Shown piece by piece: positions 18,408-28,766 of a stretch of 64,000 bases of DNA. A model generated the notes under the pieces. The model had not been told where the DNA came from, did not search any database, and was given only the letters and a program-made list of their open reading frames with translations. A program made the position numbers and the translations under genes. The DNA comes from Cyanidium caldarium (lineage: Eukaryota; Rhodophyta; Bangiophyceae; Cyanidiales; Cyanidiaceae). The stretch is from assembly GCA_026184775.1 (NCBI GenBank), contig JANCYW010000006.1:124001-188000 (forward strand). Direction: 5' to 3'. Every line of letters starts with the position of its first letter. Position 1 is the first letter of the stretch.

Positions 18408-20981
18408 TCATCCCGAGGTGCGCGCCATTTTGCGCTGTTGCCGCAATCGATAGATATCGCGCATCGGCGTTGCGGCAGCGCCTCCAGCCGGTCGGTTCAG
18501 GTCGGCATGGGATGCCCTACCTCCCGATGCAGCTGCACTGCCGGCGTTCGCGCTGGGTGTGCGCGCTTGGATGAGGCGAGCGCGCAATCGACTCATCGAC
18601 GGCGCGGCGTCGGCACCGCGTCCCGGGCGCTTCTTTCCGGAAGCATGCCCGTCGGCCCCACTGACGCCTTCCTCGCCGCCGGTGACCACCGGCAAGTCGC
18701 CAAACTGCGATGGCAAGCGCAGCAGGGTACGCATCAGCCAGTCGGGTTGCGGCGGCGGCATTTGCGCCAACGCCGCCGGCAAGTTGGCCACCAGGCGCGC
18801 TAACCCCTCCTCCAACGAGAGCGTCTCCGTGGGACGGGCATCAGGTGTCGGGGCTGTTTCGAGGGCAGTCGCAGGTGCTGCGCCCTCTTTGGCGCTCGTC
18901 CGCGACACATTCAGCGCTCCCACGGTCGCCACCATGCCCTTTCCCAGCGGATATATGGCGCCGGCCGCCGGAATCAACCCGCCAGGCACCGTTCCGCGCG
19001 CGCTCTCCCACGGCGGCGTGTCGCGCGACGGCGGCATGCCGGCCGCCTCCATCTCATCCGGCGTCAGCGGCACCCAATCCATGAACGAGGTGGCCGTCAA
19101 CAGGTCCAGCAGGCGGGTCGGTTTTCGTTGTGGGAACACCGTCTGACGGTGCTGTTCCACTTGCGTCACGCCGGCCAATCCGGCAATTCCGCAGCGCGCC
19201 TCATACGACATCCATCGATCCAGCAGCAGCGCACAGGCCTCCTCCGACAGCGTCGACTGCAGCAGCCGCGACAGCACCGCGCGCAGGTTGGCGCGGTCAT
19301 TGCGCTGCCACAGAAAGTCCACATACGCCAGCGCCATCCCCACCGACTCGGGTATGTGCCGCAGGCCCAGTTCGTAAATGCGCTTGGCCACCTCCTCTTC
19401 GCCGTTGACGTGCATCTCCACCGATGCCGCGGCAATGTACAGATAGTGCAGGGCGTCGGCGTCCGCGCAGCGCGAATCATGCCGCGCCCGTTTGAACACT
19501 TCGCGCGCCGCCAACACGCCACGCGTCCGTCGCGCAAACTGCATGTACTCGATGTAGGCGTGGATACGCCGTGGTGCATCCCAGTTCTCGTTTTGCAACA
19601 GGCGTTCGTACACCTGAGCGGCGCGCGGGGCGCACTGACCGGCTGGCAGGAAGGCCGCAGCGTCCTCCTCGCCCGCTTCATCCTCACCGCCTCCCTCTTC
19701 CTCCCCTTTGGCAGCGGTCTGCTGTCCCTGTTCCCGTTGTCGTTCGCCCTCGGCGTCGTGTCCGTCTTCGGCGTGCTCGTCGGCGTCCGCCTCGTCAGCG
19801 CCGCGACCGGCCTTGGCGCGGCGGTCAAACTCCTCGCGCAGCCACCTGCGCTTGCGCTCCCGCTGCCGGGCGGTGCGCGCCTCCTCCAGGTCCAACGCTT
19901 CGTACAGGCGCGCCAGCGCCAGATACACCAACACACAGTCGGGACAGGCCCGCAACGCCCGCTCCAGCACCTCTGCGCCGGCCAGCAGGCACGCCGTGCC
20001 GCTCAGTCCCGACTCGTAGGCCATGTAGTGCGCATAGTCGATCCAGGCGTCTGGCATGCGGTACATGCACACCAGGCGCTGCTCGTGCGCAAACACCAAC
20101 CGCTCGTGTAGCTCGTGCGGTTCTAGCGACTGCAGGTTGGCGGTTTCGCCGCGCAAGTACTGCGCCCACAGCCGCGCCTGCTCCATGATGGGCGTGCCGG
20201 AGCGCGGCGGCACCGCCAGCGCGGTCACTTGCAGGTTCTCGCGGCGGTTCTTGCGGGCGCGCGCCTCGGTGCGCGCTCGAATATGCGCACTGTGGAAAGG
20301 GGACGCGGCCAGGGCGGTGCCGGCACTGCTGTGGCTCGCCTCGAACTGCTCCAGCGCGCGCCACAAACTGTCCAGATTGTGGAGCGGCAGGGCCACCGAG
20401 CGCTGCAGGGCGCTGCGCAGCAGGCGGTCCCGTTGCGCCTCGTCCAGAGCGGTGCGCACCGGCAGCCGCCGCAGCAGGTTGATATAGTCGTTCCATAGTG
20501 AGTGCGACGCCAGCTCGTACTTGACCAGTTGCAAGCAGTGCTCGTAGGCGTCGATCAGCAACGCCGGCGCCGCCTCTTTGGTGTCTCGCAAGTAATCCAG
20601 ATAGAAGCGGCACAACTCGATGCTGTAACAGCGCGGCAGCGCATAGGCGAAGCGTCGCTCGGCCTCGTCAGTATGTCCTTCGCGGATCAAGTGCTCGAGG
20701 TAGAGGTGCCAGAATTTGCCGCTGGTGGGAAAGCGGTGCAGCGCCCGCTCATACACCGACTGGGCCTCGTTCAGCGGCCGTCGTTGCGCCTCGGCCACCA
20801 GCGCCGTCCACGCCTCGGCATCCCAGCGGTCGCGTGCCAACGCCCGCTCGCACTCTTGGGCGCGCGGCGTCTGCACGGTGTTGGCCGGATAACGCTTGCG
20901 GTCCACGGGCGCGTCGTAGTCCAGTTCGTCGTCCTTTCTATCAGCTGCGAGGCTGCTTTCGGTTGATGGCACACCGACCTT

Positions 20982-21017
<36 letters not shown>

Positions 21018-21158
21018 CACGCTATCCCCAGTGCGAATTTCAGCGGCAGCAACGTCACCCGAGCCTGCTGATGCCGCCGCCCGCTCCGCGGCCGCATCGG
21101 CTCCGTTTCCCTCCCCGCCCGACTCGGCCATAGCGCCCCCCTCCCGCTTTTCCACCAT
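18408..21158 (-). CDS. Cleavage stimulation factor subunit 3 (CstF-77/Rna14)
   Basis: HAT (half-a-TPR) repeat scaffold of the mRNA 3'-end processing complex that recognises GU-rich downstream elements. 916 aa from the ATG at 21158 (21131 is an alternative). After an acidic, Ala-rich N-terminus come HAT repeats: DAEAWTALVAEAQRRPLNEA, YERALHRFPTSGKFWHLYLE, FYLDYLRDTKEAAP, HSLWNDYINLLRRLP, PDAWIDYAHYMAYESG, LERALRACPDCVLVYLALARLYE, RIHAYIEYMQFARRTRGV, YIAAASVEMHVNG. An acidic/basic low-complexity insert of about 80 residues interrupts the HAT domain near 19690-19830. The protein ends in DIYRLRQQRKMA, matching the conserved CstF-77 C-terminus. Divergent from mitochondrial uL22. Confidence 0.92.
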
Positions 21159-21595
21159 TCCTCCCGGCGTCGTGCCTGCTTCGCTCCTCGCTCTATGATT
21201 GGATATGTGCCCTCTTGCACACAACCCGAGTCTGGTGTGTCTCTCTGCCCCCCACCGCTTTCGTCGTCGTCGTCGTCGTCGTCTGCTCGCACCGCGCTCG
21301 GAGGTCTTCGCAACGGCGCGGCCGGGCCGCACGACCGACGGCGCTGAGAGCGCGCAAGTGTTCGTGCGCGGGCGTACAACAGGCAACGAGAAGTGGAGCG
21401 ACGGTGGGACGCTACAAGATGGGCGATCGATTTCGTTACAGTGGGGAATCGCTTCCATAAGCGGCTGGCATCGTTGCCCACAGAAGCGTTGAAGCCACGA
21501 CGGAATTGGAGTAGGACGGGAGGGTCGGTTCTGCGTTTGAGAAGCGCCGTCTCCACTTCTCCGGTCGAGCACTCGCGACCGCTGCCCGTCCATTC
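21159..21595. other. Intergenic, divergent promoter region
   Basis: Between CstF-77 and mitochondrial uL22 starts. The CstF-77 frame remains open through it, but without homology. It includes a short GTC/GAC trinucleotide run near 21263-21284. No gene recognised. Confidence 0.55.
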
Positions 21596-22390
21596 ATGTT
21601 GCGGTGGTCGTCGCTGTCGTCGCTCGCGGCCAGTCTAGGGTGGCTGGCTCGCCGGGCGAGTCCGCTGTGCGCTTGGCCGACGGGACAGTGCTCGCTGCGC
21701 TCGGCGGCCGGCGGGCATATCGCACGGCCGCGAGAAAGGCGATGGTCGCCCAAGTCATCGCCGGCGCGCGCCAAGGCGGCCAAGGCGAAAGCAACCGGCA
21801 CCGCACCGGCTGCCAAATCGCCCAAAGAGAGTGGCCCGAAAAAGGCCGAGTTGAAGATGCGCGACGTCCGCATGTCCCACCGCAAACTGAACCTGGTCTG
21901 CCGACTCATTCGACGGCTGCATGTGGCGGAGGCGGAGCGCCAGCTGTCGGTGTGCCGCAAGAAGGGCGCGCGTGTGCTCTCCGATCTGCTCGCGGAGACC
22001 AAAAAGGTGGCACAAGAGGAGCGGGGCATGGACCTGCTGCGCACCGTCGTGGACGAGTCATACGTGGGCAGAGGCCAGTACAATAAGATCTTGCGCCCGT
22101 GGCACGGCAGAGGTCGATACGGCATCCACAAGAAGAAGAAATGCCACGCCACGATATTGTTGCGCGAGCTGAAGCCCGAGGAGATGCGACCGGAGCGGCG
22201 ACCGGAGATGAGGCAGGAGGCCGCCAGGCGGCGGGAGAAGCACGAGAAGAATCCTCGCGTGCTACCGCCGTTGCCGCGGGTATGGGAACTGCCAGCAGCC
22301 GGCATCGGGGTGTACCGACGGATACCCGTGCGACCGCCGTCGTTGACCGATGCAATAGCCGGCGAGCAGCCGCCGTCGCCATCGCGGTGA
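21596..22390 (+). CDS. Mitochondrial ribosomal protein uL22m
   Basis: Large-subunit ribosomal protein uL22, whose hairpin lines the peptide exit tunnel. 264 aa. The uL22 domain (about residues 85-190) is clear: RMSHRKLNLVCRLIRRLHVAEAERQL, VLSDLLAETKKVA, DESYVGRGQYNKILRPWHGRGRYGIH. The GRGxYxKxxRPxxxGRxG pattern with the RYGIHKKKK tail is typical of the mitochondrial form. A Ser/Ala/Arg-rich leader (MLRWSSLSSLAASLGWLARR) looks like a mitochondrial presequence, followed by a KA/KP-rich linker. A basic C-terminal extension of about 70 residues goes beyond the bacterial domain. The ATG at 21596 starts the leader. Convergent with the DUF2358-like gene. Confidence 0.88.
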   Translation: MLRWSSLSSLAASLGWLARRASPLCAWPTGQCSLRSAAGGHIARPRERRWSPKSSPARAKAAKAKATGTAPAAKSPKESGPKKAELKMRDVRMSHRKLNLVCRLIRRLHVAEAERQLSVCRKKGARVLSDLLAETKKVAQEERGMDLLRTVVDESYVGRGQYNKILRPWHGRGRYGIHKKKKCHATILLRELKPEEMRPERRPEMRQEAARRREKHEKNPRVLPPLPRVWELPAAGIGVYRRIPVRPPSLTDAIAGEQPPSPSR

Positions 22391-22724
22391 GGAGGATCGC
22401 GGCACCAACGCCATGGACTGCCGGACGTGGTACAATCAGGTGACTGAACGCGCCATCCTCTCCCCGCGAGCGTTGACCACGGGAAACACCCATTCGCCGC
22501 TAAACGTACCGGCGTGTTTACGCATCTGCTAACCGAAGCCGCCGCGTGATGCAGCCTTTCGGACGGGAACCCCTCTCAGGTCAGCGTATCTACAATCGTT
22601 CTGTACGTGTTCGAGAACGTGGCAGAATGACAGCGGTCTGCCACGCGCGCATCCCACAGCCTCGTCGCCGACCTGCGGGCTATTCGGATGCGCAGGCGCC
22701 GGCCGTATTTCGGGACGACACCGC
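22391..22724. other. Convergent intergenic space with a perfect inverted repeat
   Basis: Between the 3' ends of uL22m and the DUF2358-like gene. A perfect 9-bp inverted repeat CGTGGCAGA / TCTGCCACG (22618-22626 and 22637-22645, 10-nt loop) could form a hairpin in either transcript's 3' region. Adjacent is a small palindrome GTTCGAGAAC. No gene recognised. Confidence 0.55.
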
Positions 22725-23930
22725 TCAGACGCCTGCCGGATCCTCGCCACCGGCACCCTTCCACACCTGCTTATCCTCTGGCAGAGCTTGCTGCCGACCC
22801 TGTCGCTCCCGGACCTCTTGCTCCAACGCATTCCATAGCGCCGTGTCGACGTCCAGCGCACTCAGGGAGGCCGCCGGCGGTCCGGCGCCGGCCGCCGTCC
22901 AGTGCGCCGGCGGCAGGCCACACAACGCCCGCTGCCCGCGCACAAACTCCACGAACCAGTCCAGGCTATTGTGCATCTGGAGCGTGGCCACCGGCACGCG
23001 GCGCTCCAGGTGCTCCAGCGTGCCAAAGCCGAGAATCGACTCCACCAGCGGCCGCAATCGAATTCGGGTGTGTTCAATGTTATCTAGGGCGTGTTCGTAC
23101 ACCCATCCGTGCATGTTCAGGCGGTACGTGGAGTAGCCCTCCACTTGGCGCAGTCGCGTCTCGCTCTCCAGTTGCGCGCCCTCCTGCCAGTTGGACAGGC
23201 GCTGGCCGTGGCGCGCCATGTTCTCCACCATGCCCAGACCGAACAGCGAAGCCCATCGACGCAGCCGCCCACACATCCGCCAGCGCACGTAAATCGTGCC
23301 ATCGCGGTCGTCGTGAAACAGCGAGGTGATCTCGATGGTTCGCTCCGAGAAGAGCAGCCGGCCGTGCATTCGAAGCACCCAAAACACCGCCGCGTACGCC
23401 CGCTTGCCCTGCAGCGCGTTGCCCGACGTGCGGTCCACCAGCAGAATGTTGGGCGCGTAGATGTCAAAATCCGGGTCCCGCTCAAACACGCACGGGTAGT
23501 CAGCGCGCAGCGTTTCGATGACCTTGCCAGCGTTGGCATAATAGTCGGGCGCGCGGCGGTTGCCGTGCGGCGGGGGCAAGTCGCGCTCACGCCATATCGG
23601 CCACGAGCGCCGCTCCGAAGTGGAGTTGCCCATCCGCAACGACCTGCTGAGCATTGACTGCGGCGACCATGGGCGCCGACAGCTGCCGGTCAGGCGGGTG
23701 CCGCGCTGCCCCAGCGTCGGGACACGCGACTCGCACACCCACTTCCTGTCGGCCCCATTCACCCAAGGCGACGTGAAAGACGCCGGCTCCGCCCGACCGC
23801 TGCAGCGCCGATTGGACGCCCAAGCGCTCGGCGCCAGGCCCGCCACAAACGCCGTGCCATCGTCGAGGCGGTCGGCGCGTTCACCGCAGCGCACGGGCGC
23901 CAGCGCCCCGAGTGCCGGTCGCCCCTCCAT
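22725..23930 (-). CDS. DUF2358-like (plant conserved, probably plastid) protein
   Basis: The core APDYYANAGKVIETLRADYPCVFERDPDFDIYAPNILLVDRTSGNALQGKRAY...ITSLFHDDRDGTIYVRWRM resembles the plant and algal DUF2358 family, an SnoaL/NTF2-like fold of unknown function usually targeted to plastids. 401 aa from the first ATG (23930). ATGs at 23654 (309 aa, MLSRSLRMGNSTSERRS) and 23633 are alternatives, and the shorter form begins with a more transit-like leader. After the core are about 170 residues with MHGWVYEHALDNIEHTRIRLRP and a charged C-terminus (EQEVRERQGRQQ). No catalytic residues are predictable. Assignment is by recalled family pattern, so it is moderate. Divergent from the DEAD-box helicase. 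Confidence 0.65.
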   Translation of the reverse strand: MEGRPALGALAPVRCGERADRLDDGTAFVAGLAPSAWASNRRCSGRAEPASFTSPWVNGADRKWVCESRVPTLGQRGTRLTGSCRRPWSPQSMLSRSLRMGNSTSERRSWPIWRERDLPPPHGNRRAPDYYANAGKVIETLRADYPCVFERDPDFDIYAPNILLVDRTSGNALQGKRAYAAVFWVLRMHGRLLFSERTIEITSLFHDDRDGTIYVRWRMCGRLRRWASLFGLGMVENMARHGQRLSNWQEGAQLESETRLRQVEGYSTYRLNMHGWVYEHALDNIEHTRIRLRPLVESILGFGTLEHLERRVPVATLQMHNSLDWFVEFVRGQRALCGLPPAHWTAAGAGPPAASLSALDVDTALWNALEQEVRERQGRQQALPEDKQVWKGAGGEDPAGV

Positions 23931-24288
23931 GAGACACGCTCCCAACCCGTCCAGAACGCTCCCGAACTCGTCCCCAATATCCCCTCGCACTGTGGACAAC
24001 TCGCAATGGGGATCTCGCGCGCTAGCACTGAGTCGGGGTGCGCGTTCTCCGCAATGGTGTTCGCGAAACTGCAACCAGGTCGGTGCGTTTCCAGCGCGTT
24101 CGGAGACGCGCGCGTGGTCGGCCGCGTGGTCGGGGGGCGGTGTGCGCGCGTTCCCCAGAATCACCCCCGATGGAGTCGACAGGGTGAGGGAAACGTAAGG
24201 GAAATTGGAAGGGAAAGGGATTCGTGAGGACGCGGCAGGTCACTCGGCCGGGTGGTTCCTCTCGGCGTCCACGAGTGCACCGCGGGCC
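23931..24288. other. Intergenic, divergent promoter region
   Basis: Between the DUF2358-like and DEAD-box gene starts. If the DUF2358-like protein starts at 23654 the region is about 280 bp longer. Nothing recognisable inside. Confidence 0.5.
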
Positions 24289-25965
24289 ATGGGCGAGAAA
24301 CGAAAGGCCGTGTCTAGCGCGACCATACCAGACGACAAGCGCCATCGTGCAGTGGAGGAGAGCGATGGGCGAAAATCGTCACCGCAAACCGTCCAAGACG
24401 AGGACGCTCCTGTTGCTCCCGCTCAGCACGGCCTGACGACGCACACCTTCGCCTCGCTCTCCCTGTCGGAGCCGACCATGCGAGCCATCGGCGAAATGGG
24501 CTTTACACACCTGACGGCCATCCAAGCGCAGGCGATTCCGCTGGCACTCGCTGGGCACGACGTGCTGGGGGCGGCCCGCACCGGCTCCGGCAAGACGCTG
24601 GCGTTCCTGATCCCCATCCTGGAACTGTTGCGTCGCGTCAAGTGGTTGCCGCGCAACGGCACCGGCGCCATAGTGCTGGCGCCGACACGAGAGCTGGCCA
24701 TACAAATATATGGCGTGTTGCACGATCTGGCGGCCTATCACACCCAGACGCACGCAGTGGTGATGGGTGGGGCGAACCGGCGCAGGGAGGCGGACAAGCT
24801 GGCCAGCGGCGCCAATGTGGTGGTGGCCACGCCCGGCCGCCTGCTCGACCATCTGGAGACCACGCACGGCTTCGTGTACAAGAACCTACAGGTACTGGTC
24901 ATCGACGAGGCGGACCGCTGTCTGGAGATCGGTTTCGAGGAGGAGATGCACAAGATCATCCAGAAACTGCCCCGGCAACGACAGACGCTGCTGTTCTCGG
25001 CGACGCAGACCACCAAAGTGGAGGACCTGGCGCGCGTCTCTTTCCAACAGAAACCGCTGTATGTGGGCGCGCACGACACCTTGCCGGTGGCCACCGTCGA
25101 GGGACTGGAACAGGGTTTTGTGCTGGTGCCCAGCGAGCTCCGCTTCCTGCTGCTGTTCACGTTTCTCAAGCGCACCCTGCGCAAGAAGGTGATCGTGTTC
25201 ATGTCATCGTGCAACGCGGTCAAATTCTACGCCGAGCTGCTCAACTACATCGACATTCCGGTGTTGGACCTGCACGGCAGACAGAAACAGAGCAAACGCA
25301 CCACCACGTTTTTCGAGTTTTGTCGCAACGAGCGCGCCACCCTGCTCTGTACCGACGTGGCGGCACGCGGACTGGACATTCCGGCGGTGGACTGGATCGT
25401 ACAATACGATCCACCCGACGAGCCCAAGGAGTACATTCACCGCGTCGGTCGTACCGCGCGAGGGGTGGACGGCAAAGGGCGCGCGCTGCTGTTCTTGCTG
25501 CCCACCGAGGTGGATTTTCTCAAGTACCTGCGCGATGCGCGCATACCGCTGAACGAGTACGAATTCCCGGTGGACAAGGTGGCCAACATCCAGCCGCAAC
25601 TGGAGCGACTCATCGAGAAGAACTACTATCTGAACCAGTCGGCCAAGCACGGCTTTCGCAGCTACCTGCACGCGTACGCCAGTCACTCGCTGAAGCACAT
25701 TTTCGATGTGCACGCGCTGGACCTGGTGGCGGTGGCCCGCAGTTTCGGGTTCACGGTGCCGCCGCGCGTGGACCTGCACCACATCAGCGGTGGCGCGCAC
25801 AAGGTGCGACGACGCGGTGGCGGTGGCGGGTTCGGCAACGGCGAATGGCGCAAGCGCGACCGCCTCCACCACATCATACGGCAGCGACTGTCCAGCGGGC
25901 ACGCGTTCAGCGCCAGCAACCCGCACGGACGACGAGACCCGGAAGACAAGCGCCAGTTTCACTGA
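24289..25965 (+). CDS. DEAD-box RNA helicase DDX18/Has1
   Basis: Nucleolar ATP-dependent RNA helicase of 60S and 40S ribosome assembly. 558 aa from the ATG at 24289; yeast Has1 is 505. Complete helicase core: Q motif ([26 protein letters not shown]), motif [10 protein letters not shown], Ia PTRELAIQ, Ib [55 protein letters not shown]. Has1-specific are the phrase [21 protein letters not shown] and the C-terminal DUF4217-type block ([47 protein letters not shown]). A Gly-rich basic tail follows ([12 protein letters not shown]). The lysine-rich N-terminus (MGEKRKAV...KRH) fits nucleolar import. Homogentisate prenyltransferase follows on the same strand. Confidence 0.95.
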   Translation: MGEKRKAVSSATIPDDKRHRAVEESDGRKSSPQTVQDEDAPVAPAQHGLTTHTFASLSLSEPTMRAIGEMGFTHLTAIQAQAIPLALAGHDVLGAARTGSGKTLAFLIPILELLRRVKWLPRNGTGAIVLAPTRELAIQIYGVLHDLAAYHTQTHAVVMGGANRRREADKLASGANVVVATPGRLLDHLETTHGFVYKNLQVLVIDEADRCLEIGFEEEMHKIIQKLPRQRQTLLFSATQTTKVEDLARVSFQQKPLYVGAHDTLPVATVEGLEQGFVLVPSELRFLLLFTFLKRTLRKKVIVFMSSCNAVKFYAELLNYIDIPVLDLHGRQKQSKRTTTFFEFCRNERATLLCTDVAARGLDIPAVDWIVQYDPPDEPKEYIHRVGRTARGVDGKGRALLFLLPTEVDFLKYLRDARIPLNEYEFPVDKVANIQPQLERLIEKNYYLNQSAKHGFRSYLHAYASHSLKHIFDVHALDLVAVARSFGFTVPPRVDLHHISGGAHKVRRRGGGGGFGNGEWRKRDRLHHIIRQRLSSGHAFSASNPHGRRDPEDKRQFH

Positions 25966-26108
25966 GCAGATGAGGATAGAAGTCTTGTGGTGGTATGTGC
26001 CTCTCGCAAACTGGTGTTGCAACCACTTCAACAAAGCGCCGCTCCTCGATGTGCTTATCTCGCTCGCCGTCTGTGCCCCCCCATCCGTCCGTCCATGTGC
26101 CCGCAGCG

Positions 26109-27449
26109 ATGTCGACGGCCGCGACCCCGATCTCGTCGTCCCCGGGGCAAGGTGTGGGTGTGACGACGGACCTGCGCGCGCGCCCACGTCATCGGGGCGG
26201 GACGATGGACTCGTGGGAAATCCAAGCAAGCACGGTGGAAATGCAAGTGTCTGAACGCCACAGAGGTTGTGCCTTTGGGGTGGCGGCGCCTGGTCGCGTC
26301 AGGGCAGGTCGCGGTGGCGGTTTCGTCGTCGTCGACGGCGGTCGAAGCGTCATCCTCTCGCCGTTGCCGCGCGCAAAGCGTGCAACTCGAGCTCGACCCG
26401 GCATTTCACGCACCATCAAGTTGGATGCCGCACCAGACACCCATCCCTTCCGAAAAGCCCGTAGCGCCCTGCTCACCGTGCACGCGTTCACCCGGCCGCA
26501 TACGGTGCGCGGCACGCTGCTCGCCTCGGTGACCGGGTGTGCGCGCGCGCTGATGGACTCGCGTGCCGAAATGGCGCAACGCGTGTTGCGCACCGCTGGC
26601 AATGTGTCCGCGGCGGACATTGCCTGGATAGACTATCTGCGCGTCGTGTTGGACTGGTCGCTGCTGCCGCGGGCGCTGCTGGGGGTGGTAGCGCTGCTGT
26701 TGGGCAATGCGTTTATCGTGGGAGTGAATCAGATCTACGATCAGGAGGTCGACCGGGTCAACAAACCGTTCCTGCCGTTAGCCGCCGGCACCATGACGCC
26801 CGCACAGGCGTGGGCGCTATGTCTGGCATCGGTCGCCCTGGGCACCCTGATCGTGTGGCGCACCTTCTCGCGAGTCATCCTCTATCTGTACGTGTCGGGC
26901 ATGGTGCTGGGTGCGCTGTACAGCGTGCCGCCATTCCGCCTGCGCAATGTGCCCCTCGCCGCCGCCCTCATCATCGCCTGCGTGCGCGGCTTTCTGCTCA
27001 ACTTTGGCGTGTACTACGCTACGCGCGAGGCGCTGCTGCTGCCGTTCCGGTGGCTGTATCCGATCCGTTTCCTGGCGTTTTTCATGAGCGTGTTCGCGTT
27101 TGTCATCGCGCTCACCAAAGACCTGCCCGATATCGAGGGCGACCGGCAGCACCGCGTGCCCACGTTCGCCACGCAGGTCGGCTCCAAGCGCATGGTCATC
27201 CTGGGGTCGTCGATGTTGTTCTCGGCGTACATGACGGCCGTCGTGTACGGCACTGCGCCGGGGATGGGTCGACACTTTCGAAGGTGGACCATGGTGGGCG
27301 GCCACGCGTTTCTGGCGTGGTATCTGGTGCGACATGTGTACGGCCGCCTGATGCGACAGGGGCCGGAGAACCGCCCGGCCATACGCGAGTTCTACCGCGG
27401 CATATGGCGGCTCTTCTACTGGGAATACCTTTTGTTTGTGTTCATCTAG
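26109..27449 (+). CDS. Homogentisate prenyltransferase (tocopherol/plastoquinone pathway)
   Basis: UbiA-family membrane prenyltransferase that condenses homogentisate with phytyl (tocopherol) or solanesyl (plastoquinone) diphosphate in plastid membranes. Marks: RPHTVRGTLL, first Asp-rich motif NQIYDQEVDRVNKPFLPLAAG, YSVPPFRLR, FLLNFGVYYATR, second Asp motif TKDLPDIEGDRQHRVPTFAT, then several TM helices and C-terminal YRGIWRLFYWEYLLFVFI. The NQ(I/L)YDxExDxVNKPxLPLAxG form favours homogentisate phytyl- or solanesyltransferase over chlorophyll synthase. The start is uncertain. The earliest ATG is 25995, just 29 bp after the helicase stop, with a Ser/Thr-rich acid-poor leader. I chose 26109 (446 aa); 26205 and 26241 are possible. 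Its presence is strong evidence for a plastid. Confidence 0.93.
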   Translation: MSTAATPISSSPGQGVGVTTDLRARPRHRGGTMDSWEIQASTVEMQVSERHRGCAFGVAAPGRVRAGRGGGFVVVDGGRSVILSPLPRAKRATRARPGISRTIKLDAAPDTHPFRKARSALLTVHAFTRPHTVRGTLLASVTGCARALMDSRAEMAQRVLRTAGNVSAADIAWIDYLRVVLDWSLLPRALLGVVALLLGNAFIVGVNQIYDQEVDRVNKPFLPLAAGTMTPAQAWALCLASVALGTLIVWRTFSRVILYLYVSGMVLGALYSVPPFRLRNVPLAAALIIACVRGFLLNFGVYYATREALLLPFRWLYPIRFLAFFMSVFAFVIALTKDLPDIEGDRQHRVPTFATQVGSKRMVILGSSMLFSAYMTAVVYGTAPGMGRHFRRWTMVGGHAFLAWYLVRHVYGRLMRQGPENRPAIREFYRGIWRLFYWEYLLFVFI

Positions 27450-27599
27450 GGCCCAGAGGGATGGGCGGGAGTGTTTATCGCTGTGGATGAGACCGCGCCC
27501 GCGCCTATCCGAGGCACATTTCGTCCCCGCATACTCGCCTGATATGTCGCTTCCCTCGGGCTCTATTCCCAGTCACCTAGGAGGGGGTTTGGGGTTTCG

Positions 27600-28766
27600 T
27601 TAAATGCAGCGACGGTGTACGATGTTGGCACCAAACTCCTCGTACTCCTCGCGCGTGATCCACATCTGCTGAAAGGTCTCCAGGCCGGCCAGCACCGAGC
27701 CGCCCTGGAACACGGCGTACTTGCGGTCGGGCGGGGCGACCACTTTCACTTTCACATTGGCCGGTACACGCTTTTGCAGCTCCATGCGCAGGCGTTCCGG
27801 CATTCCGGAGAGCATGCTGGTGCCGCCGCTGACCACCACGTTGCCGTAGAGGCTGCGGCGCAAGTCCATGTCGCACTTCTGTACGGCCTCGTGCACCAAC
27901 GCGTCCACACCGGGCGCCTCCAATCCCAGCAGCGCCGGCTGAAACAGGCATTCGGGCACGCGAAACGCCACCTCGTCCACCGTCACCACCTGTCCGTCGG
28001 GCATGGCGTGTTGTCGCTGGAACGCTTTCGGGTCGCGCTCGAATCGCTGCACCTCCTGTTCAAAGTCGCGCGCCACATAAGCGTATCGCTCCTTGATCTC
28101 GCGGGCGATCTCCTTCTCGGCCGAAGTGCGCAACGGTGTGCCGCTGCCGCACTCGCCCATCAGTTTGGCAGTGTATTCGGTGAGGTCGCGTCCGGCCAGG
28201 TTGAGTCGTTGCACCGCGTGCGGCAGCGAGTAACCCTCGTAGACGGGCACGACGTGACTGACGCCGTCGCCCATATCCAACACCACTCCAGTGGTGCGAC
28301 CGGCGGCGTACAGCGACAGCACCGCCTGGACGGCCACAAAAAACGCCGGCACGTGGAACGCCTCGAACATGACGCTCGCCAGGCGTTCGCGGTTGCGGCG
28401 CGGATTCAGCGGCGCCTCGGTCAGGAGCACCGGATGGTCCGCGGGATCCGCCCGCAGCTCGTAGAAGAACAGGTGGTGCCATACGCGCTCGGCGTCCGCC
28501 CAGTCGGTCACCACGCCGTGTTCCACCGGGTACCGCAACGTCAGTCCGGCGCCGCGCTTGTTCAGCGCCTCCTGTCCCACAAACACGCCGTCCTCCTTGG
28601 CGGCAGCGGTGGTGTGGGGAGGTGCGGAGATGGTGGATTGCATGCCCGGGATGGCGGTCAGCCGCGACCGCCCCACACAATTGGGCATAATCGCCGTTGG
28701 TCGCTCCTCGCCCGCAAACCCCGCCTTGATGAAGCCGGTGCCCACATCAACCACCAACGGCGGCAT
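27600..28766 (-). CDS. Divergent actin
   Basis: 388 aa. Nucleotide-binding P1 loop DVGTGFIKAGFAGEE, YPVEHGVVTDWADAERVWHHLFFYELR, HPVLLTEAPLNPRRNRE, VQAVLSLYAAGRTTGVVLDMGDGVSHVVP, YEGYSLPHAVQRLNLAGRDLTEY, YVARDFEQEVQ, VSGGTSMLSGMPERL, APPDRKYAVFQGGSVLAGLETFQQMWI, and C-terminus FGANIVHRRCI. Features that favour actin over Arp1-3 are HHxFxxELR, DFEQE, FQQMW and the penultimate Cys in IVHRRCI. Oddities: DNGSG is DVGTG, the phosphate-2 loop DSGDGVTH is DMGDGVSH, and the DNase-I-binding loop region is replaced by an unrelated Ser/Thr/Ala-rich segment (about residues 33-60). That suggests altered polymerisation. It may be the only actin or a fast-evolving paralogue. Convergent with the prenyltransferase, 150 bp apart. 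Confidence 0.88.
   Translation of the reverse strand: MPPLVVDVGTGFIKAGFAGEERPTAIMPNCVGRSRLTAIPGMQSTISAPPHTTAAAKEDGVFVGQEALNKRGAGLTLRYPVEHGVVTDWADAERVWHHLFFYELRADPADHPVLLTEAPLNPRRNRERLASVMFEAFHVPAFFVAVQAVLSLYAAGRTTGVVLDMGDGVSHVVPVYEGYSLPHAVQRLNLAGRDLTEYTAKLMGECGSGTPLRTSAEKEIAREIKERYAYVARDFEQEVQRFERDPKAFQRQHAMPDGQVVTVDEVAFRVPECLFQPALLGLEAPGVDALVHEAVQKCDMDLRRSLYGNVVVSGGTSMLSGMPERLRMELQKRVPANVKVKVVAPPDRKYAVFQGGSVLAGLETFQQMWITREEYEEFGANIVHRRCI

Noticed and set aside
18264-18411. Upstream poly-methionine start for the polyQ orphan
   Set aside because: The Met run is just an ATG-type trinucleotide repeat, and the added residues have no coding character.
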